64,000 bases of DNA from Chloranthus sessilifolius (Eukaryota > Streptophyta > Magnoliopsida > Chloranthales > Chloranthaceae): assembly GCA_021018995.1 (NCBI GenBank), contig CM037587.1, forward strand, positions 86,921,251 through 86,985,250, read 5' to 3'. Below the pieces are notes generated by a model, which was not told the DNA's origin, made no database searches, and saw only the letters and a program-made list of their open reading frames with translations. How positions within the stretch are numbered: the stretch's first letter is position 1; every line of letters starts with the position of its first letter. Made by a program: the position numbers and the translations under genes. Below, piece by piece: positions 45,075 to 56,546 of the stretch.

Positions 45075-47136
45075 TGTAACAACTGAGACAATTCGACCCT
45101 CATTATTGTCACTCTGGATATTTACATGTGTCCAATGGCCGAGTGTAATCGACGCTTTGGGTTGAAACCGATCGCGGTAATTGAAATGCAAAATGTTCCA
45201 TTATAATAGAGTATATATAATAAATCATGTAGGTAATGACGCAGGCTCCTTGAGAGCACCACTAGTAAGGAGTTGAACTGGCAAACATAAGGTCATGGGA
45301 TCAAGACCAGCCATGAACATTGAACCCTTAGTTTTAGCATTTGTTTATAGGCCAGTACACCGCGTTTGATGTACCGATTGCACACCGAATCAAGACTCGT
45401 GGATATTGAAATTTCTCCCACGCATAAGCCATGCACAAATTTGGAGAAGCCAGTTCGTGGAAAAATATAACCGTGAAAAGACTTCCCTTCTCCTTTGGAA
45501 ACCCCAACTTTTGAAATCACAGCCACTCGATCTTTTCGAATCCTCGTCCATCACAAACTCAGACCAATAGAGCTTCGACCTCGACTTCATTATGATCAAA
45601 GTGAAGGAAGTTTGAACGATCAAACGATAGATTGCTTGTGCGTCAAGAATCTCTGCACCTATGATCGTAGAGCTTTGCATGCGCGAAAACTAGGAAGGTA
45701 ATCCTCATAATGCGACCACATGAATCTAGATTTCCAAAAGTAGGACTCGATCATCGAAGAAACTGAGTCATATGCAAAGGTTTTGGAGATTGGACGCGTG
45801 AGAGTCGCGAAATGCCGACATACCCTACGATCGATCACCGAAGTCCTTACATGTGAGCAAATATAAGGTAAGATGATGAATTAAATCAAATAAGATAGAT
45901 TTAGCATAGATTATAAGTAAATGAATACACTAAATTGTTGCCTTTCGAAATTAAGAAGGAAGAATTAAGTCTGAAAACTCAGAGTTCTGATGAACTCGCT
46001 CGAGCAACTTTGGAAGTTAGCTTGAGCGAGTAGTCCAGCAAACTTAAAACGAGCTGAGTTATAAGTAACTCGCTTGAGCGAGATTGGACCTCATGTGGCG
46101 AATCCCACACAAAGCACTTTCGCTCGGCGAGTGCAGATTAATTACAGGCTAAAGGCGATGGGGTAAAACATCGGCGAGTTTGAATTACATGAACTAGCTC
46201 GAGCGAGTTTGAAAGTAGCTCGAGTGAGTTCCCCTCTTCCAAAGGGGAGTGGAGTTTTCAAGAGAGGGATGAAGTCCTCAGTGTTTTCAAACCTTGTGTC
46301 TGCTATGGACTGCTCTATTCCTGCTATGGGATACTTTGAACTGATGTTTTTGTGTGATGATATGTTTCATTCTCCGATATATCTGTGCTCTGATTTATTT
46401 TGCTCTATGATATGTTCTGTACTCTGACATGCTCTCTGTTTTCTGATATATCCTTGCTCTGCCACACAATTGTCTCCGCATGTTTCTTGCATCATTACAT
46501 GACATTTTTTCTGATTCATATTTCTGAATCTAGTGTATGATTTTCTTTTATAAATGTGAGAGGTTTTTCATCAAATCTATTAAATAGAATGATAAATGTG
46601 ATTTTGCATTGACTTTTCCCTACTGAGCTTGGACTGTAGCTTATCCCTTGACTATACGTCCCACCTGCAGGTGTAGATCCAGGTGTGGATCTAGAGTTGG
46701 TTCCGGAGTTGTTAGAGGATCCTGATTTATTTCGAAGGAAGAAGAGGATCTACCACCTGACAAGTTCTATCCTCGACCTGCACTCATAGATCCGACATAG
46801 AGTGTTTTTAGCTTTTGATACTCGGTACATTATTAACACTAGACTTATGGAATTATGTACAACTGCACCACTATTTAGGTGACGGTCGGCCATCACTGGT
46901 GCTTTGTGTAGTTTTAGTTATACTTTGGACTGATGGAAAATCCTTTTTTGTTATGATGCCATTTGTTTTTTACCGCTTTGCTTCCGCAAAAAATGGAGAG
47001 ATTATAAATATGATCTAAAAGCAAAGTATTATACCGGTTGCCCAACTGACAAGGATCGATACGACTTCGCCCTGAGGATCTGTCATCGGAAGAGTGGCAA
47101 ATTCTTATAAATTTTTGGGGAATCTGAGGAGGGACA
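45075..47136 (-). mobile_element. LTR L3 (2062 bp) with mismatched flanks
   Basis: On the + strand it starts TGTAACAACTGAGACAATTCG and ends GGAATCTGAGGAGGGACA. In its own (minus) orientation it begins TGTCCCTCCTCAGATTCCCC, like L4's TGTCACGACACAGAATCC. The shared block GAGCTTGGACTGTAGCTTATCCCTTGACTATACGTC (46626-46661, given here as key words only) is the complement of the L1/L2 block. A palindromic CGCTCGAGCGAG cluster lies at 45998-46230. Left flank CATGG and right flank GGTAT differ. The left neighbour is the Tat protease and the right neighbour the En/Spm exons. Confidence 0.72.
45998..46230. repeat. CTCGAGCGAG palindromic cassette in L3
   Basis: Variants are AACTCGCTCGAGCAAC, TAGCTTGAGCGAGTAG, AACTCGCTTGAGCGAG, TTCGCTCGGCGAG, TAGCTCGAGCGAG and TAGCTCGAGTGAG, all within about 230 bases. 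Confidence 0.8.
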
Positions 47137-47229
47137 GGTATATATATTTTTATATTGAATCTTTATAATTTATTTATTTTGTATAATAAACTTGTAATCA
47201 TCAATCAATTCGTGCACTCCAAAAAAGAA

Positions 47230-48057
47230 CTGAAAGAAACAAGCGAAATCGGTCTTGTCAAAAATTGCACCATACAGCCGGTACCAAAAGCTTTGCGAGA
47301 GTACGACATGAAGAGGTAGGCTTTTAAGTTTTTGTTCAATTTATTTATTATATACCCCATTTTTTTTCAATCTTTGCCATTTACTAACTAAAGATTCATG
47401 GTTGACAGCAACTTAAGAGAGATAGTTCTACTCCGCCTGGTCGTGCAGAGGTATTTGTGATCACACACTATCACAAACATGGAACACCTATGAATGATTT
47501 GGCTGCAGAGAAGATCGTAAGTTCATGATATTTAGACTTTAATTATATATTGACCTTGTACAACTAGCATAACAAATAAAATATTAATGATTGTAGCAAG
47601 AGATTAAAGCTCGTTTACCAAAAGACGGTTCGGTGGACTCCACTGGTCCCAATGATGTGCACTCCAAAGTGTTTGGAGCGAAAGAAAAACTCTTGCGCGC
47701 TCGAGGTGTAGGATTGGTCCCTACTCCCACCAGTTTGTGGGGTCCTTCTACTGAAAGTGCATCATCTTCTACTGAATTTGTTGCAATGAAAGATAAAGTT
47801 CACATGTTAGAGGAGCAATTAAGGCAAAATTATGAACAACAGAAACAAAAGGATGCTGAAGTTGCAGAGAAATTGAAGCATAATGAAGCCAATATGGCAA
47901 AACTTATGAGCATAGTTGAGGCCATGTCGGGACAGGTATGTATAACGTTTTTGTCTTTCATTGCTGAAATGTTCTCTAAGTTTGTTCAAGGATATCTAAG
48001 TGACAAGTGTTCTTTCATATTGTGTAGCTTGGCGGCAATACTAATCCTGCTCCATAA
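47230..48057 (+). pseudogene. Ptta/En/Spm plant transposase-like gene, 3' exons
   Basis: I read four exons: about 47230-47315, 47409-47516, 47597-47935 and 48028-48057, with GT-AG introns and matching phases. The first has the Ptta signature NRSCQKLHHTAGTKSFARVR. The second encodes GRAEVFVITHYHKHGTPMND. The third gives VHSKVFGAKEKLLRARGVGL and then a coiled coil (HMLEEQLRQNYEQQKQKDAE...). The last codes LGGNTNPAP and a stop. Proteins with this domain are encoded by plant CACTA (En/Spm) transposons. The visible exons are fully open, unlike other TE genes here, but 5' exons are missing because LTR L3 lies immediately upstream. It could be a truncated transposon gene or a domesticated relic. Confidence 0.8.
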
Positions 48058-48382
48058 TCTTGAATGTAACTAGTAGTGGTCGAATTTTCTTTTTTACAAA
48101 TTGAATTAGACAAATGTTTGATCTCTTTTGGGATTGTTTAATTATGATTTCCGTTTTGAGAATGTTTTTGGGACTCAACTTCACTTGCTTTTATGGGATA
48201 TTATATCTCAGTTATATGTCTTGTCTTATCTCTGTGTATGAGCAATAACTATTTTAGAGTTTGAATATGAATGGTGTGCCTTTATCATATGATATCAAAT
48301 ACAAGGTAACTCATCTTCCTCCAAGTTGATTACTCATTTGTGCTCCAAGTTGGTGATTCAAAGAGCTCATTTTATCTTGCAG

Positions 48383-48797
48383 CTATTCGTTCTGCTAGCA
48401 GATTTAAAAACCCATGGTGAAGATGACGAGGCATTGAATGCAACAAAATATGAGAACGCTGTTGGGAGGAGGTAAGCGTATTTGTAGCCACTTTTCTAGA
48501 ATTTGGGAAATATAAAGGGGCAAATGAGTAAATGACACATATTAAAATATGGGATTTCATTCTTCTATTTGGGTGTGTATTGAATGTGCCCAAGCCATCT
48601 TTAACATTTCTTATATTTTCTCTTGCAATGTTTGTTTGATTGGGTTTAGGTTGTTGGATTCACGTAGACTAGAGATTCTAGCAGCAAGATATGTCAATAA
48701 GAAATTTTACCCTTTTGATGTCACTGTTATAATGAGTCTAGGCCAGATATTGACTCATGGATCTAAGTTAATGATGGGGTTTAGCTGTGTAAATTGG
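48383..48797 (+). pseudogene. Unrecognised host-like exon pair
   Basis: Exon 48383-48471 follows a TTTTATCTTGCAG acceptor and ends at a GTAAGC donor. The next exon starts at 48650 after GGGTTTAG. The join completes a codon exactly (phase 2 to 2), giving the residues LFVLLADLKTHGEDDEALNA, TKYENAVGRR and then LLDSRRLEILAARYV. The reading runs on to a stop at 48798. The sequence looks like a conserved folded protein, but I do not recognise it. No further exons were found on either side. Confidence 0.5.
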
Positions 48798-49435
48798 TGA
48801 AAAAGTAGCTTTACTTATGTAGTTTCATCCTACCAAAGCTTAGAGTATACTTTAGCTCTATGGGTTTTGGTACTTAAAATACTAAGGCAGCTTTCTATGT
48901 GTTGTTTTGAGTGACCTAAAACCCGAATTTTACCAAAATTGAGACCAAGAAAAACAGAGGTTAGAAATGGGATTTTAAATTGAAAATTAGTCAAATTTCG
49001 CCCTACATGTGAGGATTGACTCCACCAAATTCATAGCTAAAACCTGAAACTGATTTTATTTCTCTCATTTTCAGGAATACGTGTATAATCGGTTGCAATT
49101 CAGGTTCTTACTGCTTCTTTGCAACCCAAATTTTTGCTTTTCTAATTTTGTTTTACTAATACAATATTTTGATGAATTTGGTAAAATTATCTTTCCAGCT
49201 ATGGTTGGTACTTTACCTTTGTACAGAGCTTTGTCTATCTGTTTCTCATTTATGCTCAAGGTTTCACTAGAAAGCAGATGGTTAATCCATCAACCCACAT
49301 ATGTGAAGCTTTCTGCGGTTCTTATGGGATCTAACGGACTAACCAAAAGGTCATTAGCTTTTCTCAATTACCCTGCCCAGCTCATGTTCAAATCCACCAA
49401 GGTACATGCATTTATCATCTAAATTTGATTGAAAT

Positions 49436-52408
49436 TGTAATAACCCAGATTTTTGAATTTTATTTAATGGTATTAGATGATGTACCACACAGTGCGTGGT
49501 GCTAACGCTCCACACCGGAATATACCCACTTTAGAAATAGTCTGATTTTTTTTTTATATATCAATATTAGACTCATTGCGGAGTACTCGTCGATACGATT
49601 TCAACGATATATAATTTGTCGATTTTTGATAAGAATATAAAAAGTTATGCCCGTTTGAAGAGTGAAGCGGGTTAAAGGGCACAACTGTAAATTCGGGAGA
49701 GAATCACCATTTACCTTGGTAATTACACAAAGTGCTGGAGCAAAACCTCTTCTCAAGCTTTTCAAGTCACGTATGAATTCTACTTGCATGTAAAAACTAC
49801 TATTTTATTAAATCTTATACGGAAAGTCTTAATTAGAGTTAACCTATACAGGGAATTAGATATATATTTACTTCTTCTCTCAGTTGTCTCTCTTTATTCC
49901 CTCTTCTCTGTAAAAGCTCTAACAGTGCCATCTTTTATAATTCCTCGTCGGATCTCCATCGATTTTCGATCTTATCAGAGAATCTTACACCATCAAAGTT
50001 TCTCATCGCCGCGACCAATTTATCGTAAGAAAGGAATTCTCGCGAAAAGACTCGGGCATATCGTCTCTCGAATCCGATCTCCATCAACCCAAATCATCGT
50101 AGGATTCGAATCACACTTCAACAGGTGGGTGCCTCTAAATCCATCTTAAATTATTCAGTTATTTCTTAAAAAAGAAAACCCTAATTTTTCCTTAAATTTT
50201 GATAAATTCGGGTCTTAAAAATATAGAAATTAGGCCCAAAATCGATAGGATCGTTTTTCCCAGATTTTTGTGAAATTCGGCCAAACTCTTCAACAGACAC
50301 AGCCTCGGTATTTTGGCCATAATGTTTTATCTCGAACTCTGATTTACGTGATTCTTGTGGCACTGGAAAGAAGACAACGAGATCTACAACTTTGTCTGAA
50401 ATAGTAATTTCACAAATCTAATGTTTTTAAGGTCAAATTTAGGCTGCAAGTCGGAATACGTTTTAGATGATCCAAGGTACACGAGTTTGACATTATTTTT
50501 TTAAACTCTTGGGCTACTTTACGCTAAACTTATCTCTAGACTTATAAATCGCTAAAATTAAATAAAATATATTAAATAGCTAGCATCGAATAACAATCTA
50601 TAAGTTTAAGGGGTCAAATATTAACATTTTTAATACTTATCATTCTATTACCTCCTTTAAGCCTCATACAATCCTTGATTTGACACATGTGCTCCTTTAG
50701 AATTTTAAAATAGGTCGGATCGCTATATCAGTCAATCACCAAATTTCATGGATACAATTAACCCTAATGAAGTATAGTTTCAACTCTATTATAAATAAAT
50801 GTAGTTAAATATTTCTTATTTTCTGTTTTACTTTAATATTTCGTATGCTATGTTCTTTATTAATTTTCTTCATAAATATGAAATCTTTAAGGTTTATGCT
50901 ATAGTTCATTCTTATATATGTTCACCATTATCATATGACATTCATCATATAGAAAATCACGATAGGGCATACGTATATAAGTTAAGAATAAGATATGACA
51001 CATGACTTAAGCCTTCGTCACGGTGGGGTTTCTTTCACGGTCACGTGGAACTTGAAATGTACGCATCCATGTACGGATGCAACCCCTCTATGGTAGCATG
51101 AGATACCACACAAAGTACATTTAGGTTACTACGGAATCCGTCCCTTGGAAAACGTGGTTTAGTGAAGCCTATCGCACAGTGGCCCATTTTAACTAAGTTT
51201 TAAAAAAAATGAGAAAAAAATATGTTAAGACACATGTATGTTAAGAAAGTGGGGACTTAAGCCCATGCAAATATTAAATCGGGGCGGGGACCTAAGCCCA
51301 TATCCGAAAAATGATATGATATGTAAGACACGCTATGAAGGCCAGCTAAATATGAATTAAGTTTCTACACGTGTCATACCTTACGAGCCACCATAAGGGC
51401 CTAACGTCTGTAGCCAAGACGGGTCTTAAGGATATTATAGCCTTGTCTCGAACTAAGGGGACATCGTGGTTACTATACTGGCAACCTCATCTGGCTGGAT
51501 GACGGTTTATGTTATGATATGGAGGTTAGGTGGTTATCTACACGTGGACCTCGCGTGGTAGGCTCGAGCAGCGATCCTGGCACAGATCGTTTAAATAAGA
51601 TAAGATGTGAAGTACGTTGTGTAGGTGTATGGAGTAATTAATAAGACTTACGATATGTCACGTATGCTAAGTTGATGAGACAAATAGGAAAAGAGATAAG
51701 AAAATAGAAGCATCATGCACTCTTCATATTATATTAGTATATTTTTCAGTCTTGATTATGATAGTCTGAATTATGGATAAGTTTATTTCATTTATTTAAG
51801 ATGTTGGTTATATTTTAAAAATACATCGCAATTCAAGCGATTGCACACACGCCCACCTGAGTAAGTTATGGTGGATCGATTGTGCAACCCGCTGAGTTTA
51901 CGCGATTGAGTAAACTCACCCCCCTCCCAAAATCTAAGCCGGTGAAGATCGCTTATCCCGTCCTTGATGATTTGAAAGCTGCTGATCCGGAGATGGCTCA
52001 TATAAACAAGGATGTCGGCTATCACCTTGATGAGAGCGTAGATCCAGCAGATTTTTACCAGCATTGAGAACCCTTTTACTCTAGTTTTCATTATTTCTTG
52101 AGAGACTTGTTTTAGCCTTGATATATTGTGTGAGTTTGCATTTAAGACCGTTTTACCCTATCTGAAACTGATTTGGATTTGATATCCTAGATGCATGGTT
52201 AGGATTAAGTACTTCATTATTATTGTCTACGTTTTTCGTTATCAATTTATGAGTAAATTATTTTTAATGCTATCTTAAATGCCTCAATCCATATGCTAAG
52301 TTAATTTATAGATTATGTGTATGTCCGCTTATCACCTTAACCAGCGTGCGGTGTCATAACACAGAATTCTAGGCCCTCGATATCGGGTAAGGATTCTGTG
52401 TCGTGACA
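49436..52408 (-). mobile_element. Solo LTR L4 (2973 bp, TSD GAAAT) inside the UTR2-like intron
   Basis: The + strand starts TGTAATAACCCAGATTTTTG and ends GATTCTGTGTCGTGACA, flanked by GAAAT at 49431-49435 and 52409-52413. Comparison with L1 and L2 ends (GGTTATTACA) shows it lies on the minus strand, starting at 52408. It contains the conserved box CACTGGAAAGAAGACAACGA (50358-50377) and ATCTACAACTTT. No internal region is present. Confidence 0.93.
52353..52408. repeat. Terminal hairpin of L4
   Basis: TGTCATAACACAGAATTCTA (52353-52372) pairs imperfectly with AAGGATTCTGTGTCGTGACA (52389-52408) around a CCCTCGATATCGGG core, making a 56-base near-palindrome at the LTR start. Confidence 0.8.
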
Positions 52409-53059
52409 GAAATACTAGAGCTAATTGCCTGCTTTGCTGTAATTCGAACTTCTTTTATTGATTTATGTTTTAGTTAGAGTTATTTGTAATATATAAAGAA
52501 TTGAGTGTAAAAATTCAAAGAGAAGTCAAATTGGAGAAGGACTGCTTAATTCTCCCCCATTATAATTGAGCATGTTGTATTTTTCTTCAACAATTAGATG
52601 GTTGTTTTGAATTACTTAATTTTGCATAATTAAGTTGTTAGATTGGACTAATTCAGAAATTTTTTGGAGAGAATTCAGGTATTGCCAGTTATGATAATGG
52701 GGCCCTTCATTCTTGGACTTAGGCAAAAATACCCACTTCATGAATACATATTGGTAATACTTCTGGTAGTGGGTCTGATCCTATTCACATTGGCGGATGC
52801 CTAGAGTTCCCCAAATTTCAGTGTCATAGGGGTCGAGATAGTCTCTGGTGCTCTGGTCATGGATGCTTTCCTGGGTAATTTCCAAGAAGCCATCCTCACC
52901 ATGAATCCCGAAACCACACAGGTAATTTGCGTTGTTTGCTTTTGGTCCTTTTTTTTCCTCATGTTTTAGGTAATTGGCAATATGTAAGCAACAAATATGT
53001 GAAATAAATGTTACAGGTAGAGATGCTGTTCTGCTCAACTGTAGTTGGGCTACCATTCG

Positions 53060-53797
53060 GTAGAGTTTGCAGCCTAGAGAATTTAGAGATTGGTTCCCAT
53101 TTGTAGAACTAGGATCTGACTTTGAAGATTGGCATTTAATTTGATGGATATTAATATTTTATTTAAACTTTAGCAGCAAACGATGGTACTTAGCAACTGT
53201 CTTGTTACAATTGACTCAGCTATTGTCCTTTCGATTTTCTTGTTAGTTGACTTAGTTCACTTGTTGGTACTTGCTAGTGAAGTATCATTATTTAATTAAT
53301 AGCTACTTAATTATCTTGTATAATAATTTATTATAATTTTCAAAGTTTCCCCCTCACCACCTCAAGGCTACCCTCGCCTCATTAGGCGTAATGATTTTAA
53401 TAGAATTAAGTTTACTAGTTATGGTAGAATCCATCATTACTGATTACCAAGTTGATGAATTACCGATTTTGTTTTTACTAAAATTTATTTATTGATTCTT
53501 TTGAACAGGTATTAAGATTAATAACCTGATTATGTTAGACGTAAGAGGATAAGTTAAATCACCCAACTAAACGAAGCAAGCAAAAAAGAGCTCGGCAATT
53601 GACCGGAGATGGTGCAAATCGCACCTCTTGAAGAAAGCCTCTTTGGCGGATCAGTCTTAGCGGATGACGAATATTATATTTTTCAACTTTTATTTTTTAT
53701 TTTTTATTTTTTTATCCTTCACATATGTAATTGATACTTGAAGATTAAATTTTATATCCTTCACATGTAATTAATGTTTGATGATATAAATTTTTAA
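53060..53797. other. Flank of UTR2-like fragment, no exon found
   Basis: AT-rich. The expected continuation of the transporter (LTGE..RAW block) was not found. Confidence 0.45.
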
Positions 53798-53906
53798 GGT
53801 AAAAATGGTAGCTCTATTCGCACTTACAAAATTACTAAGTTTGCTTACCAGAATATTACCCTCAGTAAATTGGTGGGTGCAAATAGAGCTACCTAAAATT
53901 TTTTCC
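53798..53906. mobile_element. Short MITE with GGTAGCTCTATT.GCAC inverted ends
   Basis: GGTAGCTCTATTCGCAC (53808-53824) pairs with GTGCAAATAGAGCTACC (about 53877-53893) with one mismatch. The total is about 100 bases with an AT-rich centre. Confidence 0.6.
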
Positions 53907-53912
53907 CATTTT

Positions 53913-54233
53913 CACTACTGCCAGTTATAAACCGCCGCAAACTACTAACCCATCGGCGGTTCTTCACTGTCGTAAGCATCAATGCTTGCAAGGCATATTA
54001 GTAACATACCGGCCGTTCTAAACCGCCACAAAACCACCGGAAGTCTGATCATCGGCGGTTCGAAACCGCCGCCAGTTGTAATGCCTGGAGTTATACACCC
54101 TCATAAAACCGCTGGAATGACTTCCACCGGCAGTTTTAAACTGCCGCGAGAAGCTATCCTAGCTGCGCCGGCGGTTTTGTGCAGTTACAGCGGCAGTTGT
54201 CGGCCGCCGGGAAAACCTTTATTTTTTGTAGTG
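53913..54233. mobile_element. CACTA-like element 4, GC-rich (321 bp)
   Basis: It begins CACTACTGCCAGTTATAAAC and ends CCTTTATTTTTTGTAGTG. The inside carries many GCGGTTT/AAACCGCCG inverted words. Flanks TTT and AAG do not match, so a left-end rearrangement or false start is possible. Confidence 0.55.
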
Positions 54234-54315
54234 AAGCCACTAACACCAAACCTCGTGGTGTTAGTGAATCACATTGGGTGGACTATGGCTCATTTGAAAT
54301 TAAAGGGAACTCTAA

Positions 54316-54541
54316 GGCTGCATTTGGGTTAGCTCTTGTGGGGCAAAGAGCATGGCTCCCGCAGAAAACTACTTTTACATTTGGTAACACAACTCCTTGC
54401 CTCATTTGCTCTGCCAGGGAGCTATTTTAAGTGGATAAACTATTCTATGCCTGCTTTATCTCAGAGCATATTTTATCTGCTCCGACAGAGAGTAGACAAA
54501 GAGCTGCTTCTGCTCTTATAAGAGCTAACCCAAACACAGCG
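54316..54541. mobile_element. Tourist-like MITE (226 bp, TSD TAA)
   Basis: The left end GGCTGCATTTGGGTTAGCTC continues TT; the right end is its complement with two changes near the tip (AAGAGCTAACCCAAACACAGCG). It is flanked by TAA at 54313-54315 and 54542-54544. TWA duplications are typical of PIF/Harbinger MITEs. Confidence 0.85.
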
Positions 54542-54946
54542 TAAGGGCTCTTCCAATTAATTTATTTAAATTTATAAATTAAGAAAAAAAATTAAATAGA
54601 ATCTAGAAAATCTAGATCATTGATTATTAAGACCAAGGTTTGACCCATCTACCCTTGATTTGGGAGACTTGGAGGATCCCATGATTCTCCATGTTGACGC
54701 ACATTGATTAGGGTAGGAAATTTTTGGGCCATTGAATCCTTTTGACCCATTGTCTAGTGCATCTAGAACCATCCATTTGGTCCAAGCCAAGCAATGGTGA
54801 GAGATGCATTCGAACACATGCAACCACAAGATGGAGTGGAATCTTGACTTTCACTTGGAGATGGGGCATCAAAAGACCCAAAGTCCACAAGTGGACTGAA
54901 TTGACAGCTGAGATGGGTGGTCTGGGCGCCTCCCAAGATTCCCTCT

Positions 54947-54971
54947 CTCTCTCTCTCTCTCTTTCTCTCTC
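54947..54971. repeat. (CT)n microsatellite
   Basis: A CT run of about 24 bases with one interruption, upstream of a CACTA-like end. Confidence 0.9.
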
Positions 54972-54987
54972 TTCCACAATCAGATCA

Positions 54988-55250
54988 CACTACAAAAATA
55001 CCTTTTATTGGAGGCGGATATTGGAGACGGCTTTTAAAAACCGTCTCCAATAACCTTTTATTAGAGATGGCCTTTTCAAAAGCCGTCTCTAATAATTACA
55101 TTCGACCGTCTTTCTATATAAAATGTCACATGGAGACAACTTTAACCGTCTCCATAAGTTTCAGATGGGTGGAACCTTTATAGATGACTTGAAAGACCGC
55201 CTCTAAAAATCTCACTGAGATCAATAGAGACTACTGAAGCCGTCTCTCAA
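54988..55250. mobile_element. CACTA-like MITE 5, right end missing
   Basis: It starts CACTACAAAAATACCTTTTA, followed by inverted pairs such as GGAGACGGCTTTTAAAAACC/CGTCTCCAATAA and GAGATGGCC..AAAAGCCGTCTCTAA. No GTAGTG terminus was found before the next element at 55270. Confidence 0.6.
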
Positions 55251-55269
55251 ATGCACACCAAAATACCAT

Positions 55270-55707
55270 ATGGGTAGTGTTATATGCATCTATTTTCTTA
55301 TGGAGTACACATCTCTTCTCACCATAAATAATTATTGACTCTCTTGAATCAGAAGATGGAGACTATATTTCATCCCAATCTTCTACACAATAGATCTTGA
55401 GATCGTGTTGCCCCTATCAAACGGTCAAATTTTGATTTAACTTCCGCACATCCCCAAAAAAGTGACTTGATACCGTTTTCTCATGGTACGCATTAATCAC
55501 GATCACTTCTGGGAATGTGTGCCACATGAATTATAGACCCAACATGTGACTGTATGATAGGTGTGTCATGATCACAAGATCTATTGAGTGAGAGATTGGG
55601 ACGAAAAATGATCCATATCGTTGATTCAAATCACTCAACTAATTTTATGGTGGGAAAGCATGTGTTCTGCACAAAACAAATGGGTGCATATAACGCCACC
55701 CCTTTTT
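55270..55707. mobile_element. Fold-back MITE (~438 bp) with GGGT.GTGTTATATGCA ends
   Basis: The left end GGGTAGTGTTATATGCATCT and the complement of the right end (GGGTGGCGTTATATGCACCC) pair over about 40 bases. The internal arms resemble the 40045 family (GAATCAGAAGATGGAGAC..CATCCCAATC and complement). Target duplication not resolved. Confidence 0.65.
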
Positions 55708-55793
55708 TTAATTCTCACTCGACGGCAGCCTCTTGATGAGCGCTATCTATCTCTCTCTAAAAATAGCATCTCAGCCCCTCGATGAACCATGAT

Positions 55794-56546
55794 CTCTCTC
55801 TCTCTCTCTCTCTTCCTATATAAATACTAGATCAGAAAAAAAATCAGCCATTTCGTCGAGAGAAACTCAAAGCCATTTTGTCTTCTCGGCAAGTCTCTCC
55901 TTTCTCTTCTCCAGAAACTGAATAAACTCAAAAATCCTTAGATTTTGTTTCTATTCTCAACTCAGATCAGAGCATTTTTACTTCGATCCGTGCTTCGATA
56001 CAGAGATTTCAACAATTTCACCTCAATCCATGCTCCGACAAAGATTTCAGCCTTTACGATACATTTTGTTAGGGTTTTGTAAATTTTTGGAGCTTTTTTG
56101 GTGTGGAGGATTCAAGGAGAGGTCAGATTTCGGGAATGCGGTATAGAATTTGTGCAGAGTATTGAAAATGGAGCTTCATAGTGATTGAATCAACCCTAGA
56201 TTTGGTCAAACAATGAGGAATCGTATATTTTTTGACAATTGGAGAAATTAGGGGATTTTGAATCCGAGATTTGAGGAGAATCGACAAATTCATTTGATGT
56301 ACCGAGCTTCGAAAATGATTGTTGTTAAACGATAGGTGAGATCTGATTTTTATTGATTTGCTAAGTGAACGATTCATGCATTCTCGATTATTTAGGGTTT
56401 TAATTTTGTAATGACACAATTCACATGTTTTGAATTATTTAGGATTTCCGATTTATAGAGTTTTAATTGTTGTCAATGCAGGAACTTCATCATCGATGGG
56501 GCGATCTTCATCTTCCTTCTTCATCGTCTTTGCTATTCAATCAAAG
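55794..56546 (+). pseudogene. Promoter, 5' leader and short coding exon of an unidentified gene
   Basis: A CT microsatellite (55794-55812) precedes a TATA box TATATAAATA (55817-55826). A leader with TTCGTCGAGAGAAACTC..TTCTCTTCTCC text follows, and a GTGAGAT donor sits at about 56335. A second exon, 56482-56546, follows a TTGTCAATGCAG acceptor, contains ATGGGGCG at 56495 and reads MGRSSSSFFIVFAIQSK to a GTAGTG donor. The architecture is that of a plant gene start, but I do not recognise the product and no continuing exon was found before LTR L5. It may be a captured or truncated gene 5' end. Confidence 0.45.

Larger units (their letters stand above)
49075..53059 (+). pseudogene. UTR2/UTR4-like UDP-galactose/glucose (nucleotide-sugar) transporter gene fragment
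   Basis: I read four exons: 49075-49103, 49199-49401, 52679-52921 and 53017-53059. Residues read [113 protein letters not shown], then [17 protein letters not shown] and VEMLFCSTVVGLPF. This is the middle of plant UTR2-type SLC35B transporters, multi-pass Golgi/ER membrane proteins that exchange nucleotide sugars. A one-base insertion near 49290-49296 shifts frame after MVNP, and a TAG replaces the expected Gln after ADA (52802-52804). The first and last exons of the gene are absent. Intron 3 carries solo LTR L4. Clearly non-functional. Confidence 0.9.

Noticed and set aside
49081-49422. Continuous 113-codon frame across the UTR2-like exons
   Set aside because: It reads through a GT-AG intron (49104-49198) and matches the transporter only after the frameshift; the spliced reading explains the sequence better.
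54742-55053. Open frame ending in a CT microsatellite with LSLSLS residues
   Set aside because: Repeat-encoded low complexity and a CACTA-like terminus inside the frame; not a gene.
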